In this document: positions 1 to 6,655 of the stretch, one piece after another
How the letters are laid out: every line of letters begins with the position of its first letter
Position numbering within the stretch: the first letter of the stretch is position 1
Origin: Clostridia bacterium
GTDB taxonomy: Bacteria; Bacillota; Clostridia; Oscillospirales; Acutalibacteraceae
Assembly: GCA_017534365.1 (NCBI GenBank)
Contig: JAFWCS010000093.1
Coordinates: 1-8,984 of the forward strand
DNA: 8,984 nt
Direction of reading: 5' to 3'
Made by a program: the position numbers and the translations under genes
Notes under the pieces: generated by a model
What the model was told of the DNA's origin: nothing
The model's database searches: none
What the model saw: the letters and a program-made list of their open reading frames with translations, nothing else

Positions 1-44
1 AACGCCGCGCAGTAACTGTCTGATTCATAAAGACGTTCCGTCAT
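1..44 (-). CDS. AlaX-like alanyl-tRNA editing protein, N-terminal fragment (partial)
   Basis: Only the first 14 codons are present, reading MTERLYESDSYCAA before the window ends. An ATG at 44-42 has a GGGAG ribosome binding site at 55-51 with a 6-base spacer, and a good promoter lies upstream, so this is a real gene start. From memory of the family, clostridial AlaX-type alanyl-tRNA editing proteins (AlaRS-related, deacylating mischarged Ser-/Gly-tRNA-Ala) often start with a sequence of the kind M-T-x-x-L-[YF]-x-x-D-S-Y. That resemblance is the only basis for the name. Fourteen residues are very little, so the product name is tentative although the gene start is fairly secure. Confidence 0.5.
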   Translation of the reverse strand, partial: MTERLYESDSYCAA

Positions 45-95
45 CTTGCACTCCCGTTTTCACGCCGCAGAACGCAGCGGCTGATCTCTGCTTTC

Positions 96-124
96 ATTAT
101 ATCAAACAAAATGATATTTGTCTA
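96..124 (-). promoter_or_regulatory. Sigma-A promoter for the leftward AlaX-like gene
   Basis: On the minus strand a -35 box TAGACA (124-119) is followed by exactly 17 bases and a consensus -10 TATAAT (101-96). A TGA directly before the -10 makes an extended -10 (TGn). Transcription should start near 89-90, leaving a leader of about 45 bases before the ATG at 44. The promoter lies directly downstream of the terminator at 142-172, so the AlaX-like gene is probably a separate transcription unit. Confidence 0.7.
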
Positions 125-141
125 CCACGATTTAACAGAAA

Positions 142-172
142 GCCGGGTCCGCAGAACAGCTGCAGACCCGGC
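142..172 (-). terminator. Rho-independent terminator closing the nth/zinc-ribbon/TPM operon
   Basis: GCCGGGTCCGCAG (142-154) pairs with CTGCAGACCCGGC (160-172) with one mismatch, around a 5-base loop. Read on the minus strand the hairpin is followed by TTTCTGTTAAAT, a broken T tract. It lies 30 bases past the stop of the last minus-strand small gene (202), the expected place for the operon end. Nothing in the plus direction needs a terminator here. Confidence 0.8.
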
Positions 173-201
173 CGCGGGTAGAGGCTTTGGTTTTCAGGCG
201 A

Positions 202-492
202 TCACAGCAGGAGCGGTTCCATGCCGAGCAGATCGCGGAAGAAATTCAGAACGTGGACCAGACGCATGCGCAGGAACAGGCCGCTGTGTGAGATGAAAAA
301 TTCAATGCGCGAGAGCAGGTCTGAGGAGGCGGAGATCAGCACGGGCGGCGGATCGTCATCCGTCGGGGCGGGATCGTCTTCCGCTTCCTCCACGGCAGCC
401 GCCTGCGGCGCGGCCGCAAAAACGGGCAGCGCAAGCGAACCGAGCAGCAGCGCGCACAGCAGCAGCGCGAGCAGTTTTTTAGCGAGTGTCAT
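202..492 (-). CDS. Small secreted protein (96 aa), unknown function
   Basis: I do not recognise a family. The start is placed at the ATG at 492 because AAAGGAG (505-499) lies 6 bases upstream; an in-frame ATG at 591 would overlap the preceding gene and has no such site. Residues 1-26 form a clear Sec signal peptide (MTLAKK, then a Leu/Ala core, probable cleavage after VFA). The mature protein begins with an acidic and Pro-rich segment (about 34-50, EEAEDD, TDDDPPP), then a hydrophobic, likely helical C-terminal half (about 57-96) with scattered Arg and His. It is the last gene before the terminator, 70 bases after its smaller neighbour. The two share residues 9-17 of the signal peptide exactly, suggesting duplication of at least the secretion signal. 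Role at the cell surface is inference only. Confidence 0.7.
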   Translation of the reverse strand: MTLAKKLLALLLCALLLGSLALPVFAAAPQAAAVEEAEDDPAPTDDDPPPVLISASSDLLSRIEFFISHSGLFLRMRLVHVLNFFRDLLGMEPLLL

Positions 493-562
493 GGCAAACT
501 CCTTTCGATCGATTGGGTGCGAAACGGCTGATAATGCAGCGCGCGTCGCAAAACCAGCGGGC

Positions 563-757
563 TCAGAAGACGGGCGGCGGCAAAACGGCAATGGCGAACC
601 GCAGATAGTTCACCAGCCGCAGCACGGCCGTGATCAGGCTGTCGAGGAAGGGCAGCGCCTGCAGCGACGGGAGCTCCGCGGCATACGCCGGCGCGGCGAG
701 CGCGATCAGCAGCAGCGCGCAGAGCAGCAGCGCAGGCAGCAGTTTCGTCCGCTTCAT
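563..757 (-). CDS. Small secreted protein (64 aa), unknown function
   Basis: I do not recognise a family. The ATG at 757 has an AAAAGGAGA site (773-765) at good spacing, which supports a real gene despite its size. Residues 1-27 form a Sec signal peptide (MKRTKLLP, Leu/Ala core containing ALLLCALLL, probable cleavage after AYA). The mature part is only about 37 residues: a short hydrophobic stretch that could form an amphipathic helix (LDSLITAVLRLVNYLRFAI, about 38-56), ending in PPPVF. No cysteines remain after cleavage, so a disulfide-rich peptide or lantibiotic-like precursor is unlikely. It sits 83 bases downstream of the triple-TPM gene and 70 bases before the 96-aa small gene, so it is probably cotranscribed. 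It could be a membrane-active or protein-binding peptide; the sequence does not say which. Confidence 0.7.
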   Translation of the reverse strand: MKRTKLLPALLLCALLLIALAAPAYAAELPSLQALPFLDSLITAVLRLVNYLRFAIAVLPPPVF

Positions 758-840
758 AAAATCATCTCCTTTTCTGAAATGCGTGGTTCAAGGAGAATCG
801 CGCGATGTATTTGCAGGATCCGATCAGATCCGATGCGGCA

Positions 841-2478
841 TCAGAAGTGGCCGCCTCCGCCGCCGTGGCCGCCGGAGCTGCCGCCGCGGGAGGAGGATGA
901 GGAGGACGTGCTCTTCGGAATGGCCGTGCGGCTGGTATCCGTGCGGATAAAATCATCCGACTGCGTTTCAAGCTGCAGGCTTTCGGGGACGATGTAGGCC
1001 GTGGCGTTCTGCTGCTGGCGCACGGATTTGAGCGAAGCGGCGCGCCCTTTCTGGATCAGATAGGAGATCACAAACGCGACGCCGAGGCTGACAAGCAGCC
1101 AGACCGGGGAAACAAAGGGGTGAACGACTTTTTTTACTCCTTTATAAAGCATATCCGTCAGCTTGGGCAGCGCTGCGGCAAAGTCGTTGTCGTGCAGCCG
1201 ATCGCTGACCTGCGAAACGGCGGCTTCGCTCCTGCTCTGGGAGCCGAAGGCCTTGTTTGCGGCTTCGCCCGTGGTGCTGATCCACCATGCGCGGTCCTCC
1301 ATGCTCAGCAGAAACAGCACGCCGCTGCGATCATCGCCCCGGCCATAGCCGAAGGAATCATAAAACCGGTCGGCATAGCCTTTGGTGTCCATGCCTTCGG
1401 TGGTGTTTGTCGTCACGATCACGAAATCGCAGTTCAGCTCGTCGCTGTAGGCCTGCAGCTTTTCCTGCAAAGCGGCAGCGTCCGCAGCGGAAAGCAGGCC
1501 GGCGTCATCCACCAGCAGCGGCGCTTTTTCGCCGTCGGTTTTCATGCGGGAGAGGGCGCCCTGCTTGGACCAGCCGCCGTCCGTCAGCGTTTCCTCAATG
1601 AAATCGAGAAATGCCGTGCAGGCGTCGCCGTAGGTCTGCGCCGCATCATAGCGGTCTTCGAATGCACCGGTCACGTCGTCGTCAAAATAGTAAACACCGC
1701 GCCCCATCGGCTGCAGGAAAAAGCGTTCCTGCTCGTTCGGCTCGATGCTGACCAGCAGCACCAGACCGTCCGGGTTTTCTTTTTTCTGTAAAAATGAGGT
1801 TTCGGCATAACGCATCGGACTTTCATCGCCGAGATCCTCCTCGCTGCAGAGCAGGATCAGCGGGCAGAAGCCGGTGTCGGCCTCGATCTTCGCCGCGCGG
1901 CTCTCGATCGACTTCAGCGCACCCTCTTTGAGCAGAAAAGCCGCGTCAAACACGTGCTGCGCAGTCGCAGCGGGCGCTTCTGCCGCAGGCGCGGGCGCAT
2001 CGGGCGCCGCAGCGGCATTTGCGCTTTTCAGCATGGATTCAACGAGGGCGTAAAAGCTGACGCAGGCTTCATAATACGTTGAGATGGAGGCAAAGGAGGT
2101 TTCAAAGGCGGTGAGCACCTGCGCAGGGAATTTTTCGGCGGCGTGCGCGCCGGCGATCTGCGTGGTGTAGGCGGCGCTGTCCGTTTCGTCACAGACGGCG
2201 AGCATGATGCCGTCGCGTGTGCCACGTTCGGCATTGAGCTGCGCGAGCGCGAGCGCCTCGATACTTTCATAGTTATCCAGATCGTCCGTCAGGGTGATCA
2301 TGGCGTAGACGTTATAGGTGTTCTCGATCTGCTGCGCCGTCGCTTCCAGCGCGTCGATCTGCGCGTCGGTCAGCGCATACGTCTGATTGGCGTCGAACAC
2401 GTGCAGGGCGGAGGCGGGCAGAACGCTGCCGAGCAGCAGGGCAGCGACCAGCAGCAGGCCGAACAGTTTGGTTTTCAT
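841..2478 (-). CDS. Secreted, membrane-anchored protein with three tandem TPM-like domains
   Basis: The start is the ATG at 2478, 7 bases after GAAAGGAGG (2494-2486); the longer frame to 2565 lacks a site. The product has 545 aa. Residues 1-24 are a Sec signal peptide (cleavage likely after PASA). Three related domains follow: about 25-150, 174-300 and 317-445. The third is a recognisable TPM domain (the YgcG/TLP18.3/Psb32/MOLO-1 family): LLVDDAGLLSAADAAALQ, a central FVIVTTN strand, then YGRGDDRSGVLFLLSMEDR. The first two keep the outline (HVFDA start, long helix, DGIMLAV or DGLVLLV strand) but have diverged. An Ala/Pro linker (152-173) separates domains one and two. One TM helix (about 456-476) is followed by a tail ending in Ser, Gly and His (GGHGGGGGHF), typical of this family. 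Known TPM proteins act in envelope or membrane-complex assembly and repair, some binding Ca; the role here is unknown. Its RBS overlaps the stop of the zinc-ribbon gene, indicating coupled expression. Confidence 0.88.
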   Translation of the reverse strand: MKTKLFGLLLVAALLLGSVLPASALHVFDANQTYALTDAQIDALEATAQQIENTYNVYAMITLTDDLDNYESIEALALAQLNAERGTRDGIMLAVCDETDSAAYTTQIAGAHAAEKFPAQVLTAFETSFASISTYYEACVSFYALVESMLKSANAAAAPDAPAPAAEAPAATAQHVFDAAFLLKEGALKSIESRAAKIEADTGFCPLILLCSEEDLGDESPMRYAETSFLQKKENPDGLVLLVSIEPNEQERFFLQPMGRGVYYFDDDVTGAFEDRYDAAQTYGDACTAFLDFIEETLTDGGWSKQGALSRMKTDGEKAPLLVDDAGLLSAADAAALQEKLQAYSDELNCDFVIVTTNTTEGMDTKGYADRFYDSFGYGRGDDRSGVLFLLSMEDRAWWISTTGEAANKAFGSQSRSEAAVSQVSDRLHDNDFAAALPKLTDMLYKGVKKVVHPFVSPVWLLVSLGVAFVISYLIQKGRAASLKSVRQQQNATAYIVPESLQLETQSDDFIRTDTSRTAIPKSTSSSSSSRGGSSGGHGGGGGHF

Positions 2479-2492
2479 ACAGCCGCCTCCTT

Positions 2493-3575
2493 TCAAAGCA
2501 GGGCGATCAGCCACATCACGGCGTAGGCTGCGCCGCCGAGCGCCGCTGTGAGGATGCCGACCCATTTCCAGAACGCGTTTTTATCCAGCGGCAAGTCGCC
2601 GACCAGCTTGCCGGTCTGTCCGTTCATGGCGAAGGTGTATTTCTGACCGTTCCACGTGGTGTTGAGCAGCCAGACCGGGTAGAGCGCGTAGCGGGCAACG
2701 CCGTTGCTCGTGCCGATTTCCGCCGTGCCGGTCTCTACGCTGTCATAGCCGGAAACCGTGTCGCGGAAGGCGTCGACCGTGCTCTGACGGATGCGTTCGT
2801 CCGCGCGCGCAGCGTTCTGTTCGGCGGTCACGTCGTATTTGTCGGCCAGATAGCCGGAGAGATAGGCGGCGTTGAACGGCACGGCCTGCGAAACGTCGAA
2901 CGGCTCGATGGATTCCATCAGCGTGTCATCCATTTTTTTCGATCCGTCCACGGGCAGGGCGTCGAAATGCAGCGTGCCGGCGCGCAGCACGTCATAATAA
3001 GAGGTTTCCGTATAGCGATAATTGCTGTCGCTCCAGTTTTTCCGCTTTTCCGCCTTATACAGAATGTTGGCGTTTGCGTCGCAGCTGAACAGCCAGTAGG
3101 GCACATACAGGCCCTTGATCTCATCGATATGATTCTGATCTTTAAAGATCTTCGGCAGCAGCTTTTTGCCCTCCAGATGCTTGTTGAGCGCCGCCTTGGC
3201 CGCCGCTTTATCCAGCTTGAAGGGGAGGATCAGATCCGGCTTGAGCATACCGGAGAACTGCCCCTTCATGACCACGGGGTTGCCGCAGTAGGGGCAGCTG
3301 GAAGCCGCGGTGGTTTCGTCGCCGACCACCTCGCCGCCGCAGGACTGGCAGCTGTAGATCAGCAGTCCGCTTGTTTCATCCTCAGTCCAAACGGCATTTT
3401 CGCGCATCCATTCGCCGTTCGGCTCGGCAGGCTGTGAAAGATCTCCCTGCGCGTCCTTGAAATCGTCGACGGAAAAAACGGAATCGCAGTAGGGGCATTT
3501 CAGCGCCTGTGTTTCGGCATCAAAGACCAGCGCGCCGCCGCAGGCCGGGCATTTATATTCGACCAGATCTGACAT
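2493..3575 (-). CDS. TFIIB-type double zinc-ribbon protein with C-terminal membrane anchor
   Basis: This 360-aa protein has two zinc ribbons: Cys9/12/27/30 (KCPAC...CPYC) and Cys76/79/94/97 (CQSCGG...CPYCGN). A central domain of unknown role follows (about 105-300), then the segment ALYPVWLLNTTWNG...FAMNGQTGKLVGD (about 297-327), which I know from proteins annotated as TFIIB-type zinc-ribbon-containing in Firmicutes. Residues 336-358 are a hydrophobic C-terminal helix. With no signal peptide, it should be tail-anchored with the ribbons in the cytoplasm. The ATG at 3575 has GAGGAA 5 bases upstream. It begins 24 bases after the nth stop and its own stop lies inside the RBS of the TPM gene. The adjacency suggests it is the cytoplasmic partner of the TPM protein. 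Despite the family name, a role in transcription is not supported by anything visible; metal-dependent scaffolding at the membrane is an inference. Confidence 0.88.
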   Translation of the reverse strand: MSDLVEYKCPACGGALVFDAETQALKCPYCDSVFSVDDFKDAQGDLSQPAEPNGEWMRENAVWTEDETSGLLIYSCQSCGGEVVGDETTAASSCPYCGNPVVMKGQFSGMLKPDLILPFKLDKAAAKAALNKHLEGKKLLPKIFKDQNHIDEIKGLYVPYWLFSCDANANILYKAEKRKNWSDSNYRYTETSYYDVLRAGTLHFDALPVDGSKKMDDTLMESIEPFDVSQAVPFNAAYLSGYLADKYDVTAEQNAARADERIRQSTVDAFRDTVSGYDSVETGTAEIGTSNGVARYALYPVWLLNTTWNGQKYTFAMNGQTGKLVGDLPLDKNAFWKWVGILTAALGGAAYAVMWLIALL

Positions 3576-3599
3576 GGAAGTTCCTCATTTCTATAGAAA

Positions 3600-4232
3600 T
3601 TATGGCTTCTTGCAGCTTTTGCAGAAATCGGCAAGCACGCAGCTGCCGCACTGCGGCCGCCGGGCGATGCAGGTGTCGCGCCCGTGGAGGACGCAGCGGT
3701 GGCAGAAGTCGTTACTTTCCGCCGGATCGAGCAGCCCGCGCAGCGCGGTTTCCACCTTGAACGGATCCCTGGTTTCCACCAGACCGAGCAGGTTCGTGAT
3801 GCGGATGACGTGGGTATCCGTCACCACGGCGGGCTTGCCGTAAACGTCGCCGAGGATCAGGTTCGCGGTCTTGCGCCCGACGCCGGGCAGCGAGGTCAGC
3901 GCTTCCAGCGTATCCGGCACTTTGCCGTCAAACTCCGTCAGGATCTTCTGACACATGCCGACGATATCCCGCGCCTTGGCGCGGTAGAATCCGCAGGAAT
4001 GGATCAGCGCCTCCACCTCCGCCACGTCCGCGGCGGCAAAGGCCTGCGCATCCGGAAACCGGGCAAACAGCGCGGGCGTGACCAGATTGACCCGCGCGTC
4101 CGTGCATTGCGCGGACAGGCGCGTGGCGATCAGCAGCTGCAGCGGATCCGCCGACTCCAGCGAGCAGAGCGCCCCCGGATAACGCGTTTTCAGCGCGGCA
4201 ACGGCCTTGGCTGCGCGTTCTTTTTTTGTCAT
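3600..4232 (-). CDS. nth: Endonuclease III (DNA glycosylase/AP lyase)
   Basis: Nth removes oxidised pyrimidines from DNA and nicks the abasic site in base-excision repair. The 210-aa length matches the family. Visible hallmarks: the LSAQCTD segment (39-45), the helix-hairpin-helix LPGVGRKTAN (115-124) with catalytic Lys121, the VVTDTHVIR segment (136-144) with catalytic Asp139, and the [4Fe-4S] cluster ligands Cys188-x6-Cys195-x2-Cys198-x5-Cys204. Two extra cysteines at 177 and 180 (NDFCHRC) precede the LHGR segment; the first is common in clostridial homologues as I recall them, the second less so. The ATG at 4232 has GGAGG 8 bases upstream, and a TATAAT -10 lies just before it, so nth appears to be the first gene of the minus-strand operon. 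All key residues are intact and the enzyme should be active. Confidence 0.97.
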   Translation of the reverse strand: MTKKERAAKAVAALKTRYPGALCSLESADPLQLLIATRLSAQCTDARVNLVTPALFARFPDAQAFAAADVAEVEALIHSCGFYRAKARDIVGMCQKILTEFDGKVPDTLEALTSLPGVGRKTANLILGDVYGKPAVVTDTHVIRITNLLGLVETRDPFKVETALRGLLDPAESNDFCHRCVLHGRDTCIARRPQCGSCVLADFCKSCKKP

Positions 4233-4270
4233 TCCGATCCCCTCCGCGACCTTCCGATCCTCTTTTATCC

Positions 4271-4299
4271 ATTATAAACAATAAACCACAAAAAGAAAA
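4271..4299 (-). promoter_or_regulatory. Probable promoter of the nth operon
   Basis: On the minus strand a perfect -10 TATAAT (4276-4271) lies in AT-rich DNA about 40 bases before the nth start codon, placing a transcription start near 4264 and leaving room for the RBS at 4245-4241. The -35 is weak: at 17 bases spacing it reads TTTTCT (4299-4294). A TG occurs one base too far upstream to be a proper extended -10. The -10 is convincing, the full promoter less so. Confidence 0.55.
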
Positions 4300-4348
4300 G
4301 AGAATTTTTAATGAATTTTAAACTTTCGGTGACTTATTTTCAAAACGG

Positions 4349-4377
4349 TTGATTTTGCAGGCGAATTGTGTTAGATT
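4349..4377 (+). promoter_or_regulatory. Probable promoter of the propeller lipoprotein gene
   Basis: A -35 TTGATT (4349-4354), 17-base spacer and -10 TAGATT (4372-4377) with a preceding TGT (4369-4371, extended -10) fit a sigma-A promoter. Transcription would begin near 4384, giving a leader of about 58 bases to the ATG at 4442. It is back to back with the nth promoter, about 70 bases away, so one regulator could affect both, though no clear operator is visible. Confidence 0.55.
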
Positions 4378-4441
4378 TAATTTGTATCAATGCCGCGTTT
4401 TTCAACGGCTGAAGAAACTTTTTTGTGAGGAGTGGACCCGG

Positions 4442-6472
4442 ATGAAAAAGAAATCCTCTGCCGCGCTGTGTGTGCTGATGTGCGTCATGCTCGTGCTGAG
4501 CACGTTCGCCGCCTGCGGCGTCAAACGGAAAAACAATGAGGAGGACGCCACGACGCTCGCGCCGGAGGAAAGCTGGTATGCCGGTGCGGATCAGACCTAT
4601 GCGCCGGTGAATATCACCAGCATGGAGCTGGCGGATCTGGTCAATGAAGCGCTTGGCGCGGAGGCTGCGAATTTCAACGGCGACCTGAATACCCTGACCG
4701 GGGAGCAGAAGGCGCGCGTGGAGCAGCTTGCCGAGCAGAAGGGCTACACCGTCACGAAGGATGCCAGCGGCAACACGGTGATTCAAAAAGAAGATCTGCC
4801 CACCGAGCCGGCGAAGCAGGAGGACGTCAACAACATCCTCAGCAGCGCCAGCGTGAGCGATCTTTCCAACGTGTCTCCCTCTGATTACAGCCGCATCTAT
4901 CAGGCGGCGAAGGACAACGGTGCGACCGCCGTTTCCAAACCGGACGGCAGCGTTGAGATCGTGCAGACGGTCCCGACCACCGTGCCCCCGCGCCGCGTGA
5001 CGACCACGGCCCCGGGCGGCAGAGGCACCACGGCCGGCACGCCCGGCACCGCAGCGCCGAACCCCACCACGGCAAAGCCCGTGGCAACGACGACCCGTCA
5101 CGGGCAGTCGACTGCGCTGCCGACCTATCGTCCGGTTCCGACCAGCCCGCCCCTGCCCGCCGGCACGACGCTTTCCGCCGCGCAGTATGCGCAGCCTGCC
5201 TGGGTCACCACGGCAACCATGGGCAACAACACCGTGCTCAATCACATCGCCATGGCGAAGGACGGCGGCGTTGTAACCGCCGGCACCACGGTCGGCGAAG
5301 CGGACAGCGGTATGGCGGACGGCAAGGGCGTTCTCATCAAGTATGACGCGAAGGGCAAGCAGCTCTGGAAGGATACGCTCGACGCCAACAAGACCGTGTC
5401 GTTCAACGACGTGGCGGTCCTGACGGACGGCAGCGTCATCGCTGTCGGCGCAACGATGGCCACGGATCTGGTGCCGGATTCCGCTTATAAGTGCAAGGAC
5501 ACCGTGGAAGCGCTGCTTGTGAAATACAGCGCCTCCGGCAACCGGCAGTGGATCAAGATCATCGGCGGCAGCGGCGCGGACGAATTCGATTCCGTTGCGG
5601 CAACGCCCGACGGCGGCTTTGTGGCCGGCGGCACCTCCAGCTCCGTGGATCTGGATATGAAAGGCGTCGGCACGAACGGCTCCAGCAAGGCGTTCTGCTT
5701 CAAATTTGACGGCAGCGGCAACATCGCGTGGAAGACCGCCGCGGCGGGCAGCCGGCACTGCTCGGTGGACGGTCTGGCTGTCAACAGCGCCGGCACGATC
5801 TTCTCCAGCGTGACCACCTACTGCGTGGACGGCGACTTCGCCTCTCTGCCCGGCACCCGCGAGGGCCGCCGCTACAGCGTGGCCATGTGCCTCACGCCGG
5901 CGGGCCAGATCGCCTGGGCGACCGCAATTTGCGACAACGGCGCCATTCACACGCCCTCCGTGGCAGTCTCGCCGGACGGCGGCTGCGTGCTTGCGGGCTT
6001 CTACAGCAGCAACAAGGAAGGCAACACGATGTTCCTCAAGGGCATTTACAACGGCGGCAATCTCGGCACCTACGACGGTCTGGCAGTCAAGTTCAACAGC
6101 CAGGGCGGCGTTTCCTGGATCACCACGCTGATCGGCTTCGAGAGCGACTATATTTATGATATCGCGCCCGTGAAGGACGGCTATGCCGTTGCGGGGTATT
6201 CCAAATCCTCCAACCGCGATTTCGGCGCGGCCAACAACGGCAATTACGACGGCTACATGTATATCCTCGGTGAACACGGCGACAAGCAGACCCGCTCCTC
6301 CTTCGGCGGCAGCGATTCGGATACGCCCAGGGGCGTGTGCACCGACGGCGCAAACAAGGTCTATGTCTGCGGCATGACCAATTCCGGCGACGGCTTCTTC
6401 GCCAGCGCCCCCGTCAAGGGCGCGGCCAACAAGGGCGTCGGCATGGTCGCTTCGTTTGATGTGACAAGATAA
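4442..6472 (+). CDS. Lipoprotein with duplicated N-terminal module, Thr/Pro stalk and seven-repeat beta-propeller
   Basis: The start is the ATG at 4442, with GAGGAG (4427-4432) 9 bases upstream; the frame stays open to 4349 without another site. The product has 676 aa. Residues 1-24 are a lipoprotein signal peptide ending TFAAC, with Cys25 as lipid site; Phe at -3 is not ideal for a lipobox. Residues 64-175 hold two similar ~50-aa modules, each R-[VI]-x-Q-x-A-x-x-x-G-x-T then G-x-x-x-I-[VI]-Q-like. Residues 177-243 are a Thr/Pro/Ala-rich stalk. From about 251 to the end there are seven repeats of ~60 aa, with D-G-[GS]-x-V-x-A-G, [VL]-K-[YF]-x-x-x-G and a closing Trp (W254, W309, W370, W430, W492, W560). 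This is the pattern of secreted propeller repeats common in Clostridia. The protein should stand on the outer face of the membrane; binding of carbohydrate or protein is possible but no ligand is evident. It is monocistronic, bounded by its own promoter and terminator. Confidence 0.85.
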   Translation: MKKKSSAALCVLMCVMLVLSTFAACGVKRKNNEEDATTLAPEESWYAGADQTYAPVNITSMELADLVNEALGAEAANFNGDLNTLTGEQKARVEQLAEQKGYTVTKDASGNTVIQKEDLPTEPAKQEDVNNILSSASVSDLSNVSPSDYSRIYQAAKDNGATAVSKPDGSVEIVQTVPTTVPPRRVTTTAPGGRGTTAGTPGTAAPNPTTAKPVATTTRHGQSTALPTYRPVPTSPPLPAGTTLSAAQYAQPAWVTTATMGNNTVLNHIAMAKDGGVVTAGTTVGEADSGMADGKGVLIKYDAKGKQLWKDTLDANKTVSFNDVAVLTDGSVIAVGATMATDLVPDSAYKCKDTVEALLVKYSASGNRQWIKIIGGSGADEFDSVAATPDGGFVAGGTSSSVDLDMKGVGTNGSSKAFCFKFDGSGNIAWKTAAAGSRHCSVDGLAVNSAGTIFSSVTTYCVDGDFASLPGTREGRRYSVAMCLTPAGQIAWATAICDNGAIHTPSVAVSPDGGCVLAGFYSSNKEGNTMFLKGIYNGGNLGTYDGLAVKFNSQGGVSWITTLIGFESDYIYDIAPVKDGYAVAGYSKSSNRDFGAANNGNYDGYMYILGEHGDKQTRSSFGGSDSDTPRGVCTDGANKVYVCGMTNSGDGFFASAPVKGAANKGVGMVASFDVTR

Positions 6473-6490
6473 CAATATCATCAGGATCAG

Positions 6491-6533
6491 ATCCGGCGTT
6501 CCCGCAAGCCATATCGCTGAGGGAGCGCCGGAT
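6491..6533 (+). terminator. Rho-independent terminator after the propeller lipoprotein gene
   Basis: ATCCGGCGTTCCC (6491-6503) pairs with GGGAGCGCCGGAT (6521-6533) over 13 bases with one T-G wobble, around a 17-base loop, and is followed by TTCAATT. It begins 18 bases past the stop at 6472. The T tract is short and interrupted, but stem and position make a plus-strand terminator likely. Confidence 0.75.
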
Positions 6534-6544
6534 TTCAATTAGGG

Positions 6545-6568
6545 ATCAGGCGTCAGGAATCAGGCGTC
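6545..6568 (+). repeat. Short tandem repeat ATCAGGCGTC
   Basis: ATCAGGCGTC occurs at 6545-6554 and 6559-6568, separated by AGGA, followed by a GGCAGGGGCGAA segment. It lies between the terminator at 6533 and the promoter at 6656, and no gene is visible there. It may be a remnant of a dispersed intergenic repeat, but with one locus this cannot be told from chance. Confidence 0.4.
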
Positions 6569-6655
6569 GGCAGGGGCGAACGTCGATCAGTCGGCCGTAT
6601 TTGATTCGAAAAGACGAAAAAACATGGGAATGACGGGAAAAAATAGAAAAAATGT

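Noticed and set aside
443..474. CAG/CGC repeat-like tract, also seen at 708-739, as a possible repeat or attachment site
   Set aside because: Both copies fall in the Leu/Ala core of signal peptides in the same reading frame, so coding for the same residues explains them.
817..834. GATCCGAT twice, separated by CA, as a possible operator or terminator between the TPM and 64-aa genes
   Set aside because: Too short, no T tract in either direction, and no stable stem; it may be chance in GC-rich DNA.
221..997. Plus-strand Ser/Ala/Arg-rich open frame of 258 codons across the small secreted genes
   Set aside because: The low-complexity composition arises from reading CTG/GCG-rich signal-peptide codons in antisense; the minus-strand frames have RBSs, signal peptides and a common terminator.
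2485..2499. A 15-base identity (GCTTTGAAAGGAGGC) shared by the TPM gene leader on the minus strand and 6721-6735 on the plus strand
   Set aside because: It consists mainly of an ideal ribosome binding site, and in the first case the left part also encodes the end of the zinc-ribbon protein; chance plus shared RBS consensus is enough.
3684..4277. Open frame of 197 codons on the plus strand opposite nth
   Set aside because: Nth is unmistakable on the other strand with all catalytic and cluster residues; the plus frame shows no family features.
4340..6538. Open frame of 732 codons on the minus strand opposite the propeller lipoprotein gene
   Set aside because: It is a GC-rich shadow: the composition is Arg/Gly/Ala/His-rich without domain motifs, it has no RBS, it covers both the promoter and the terminator of the plus gene, and the plus frame has a clear signal peptide and repeats.
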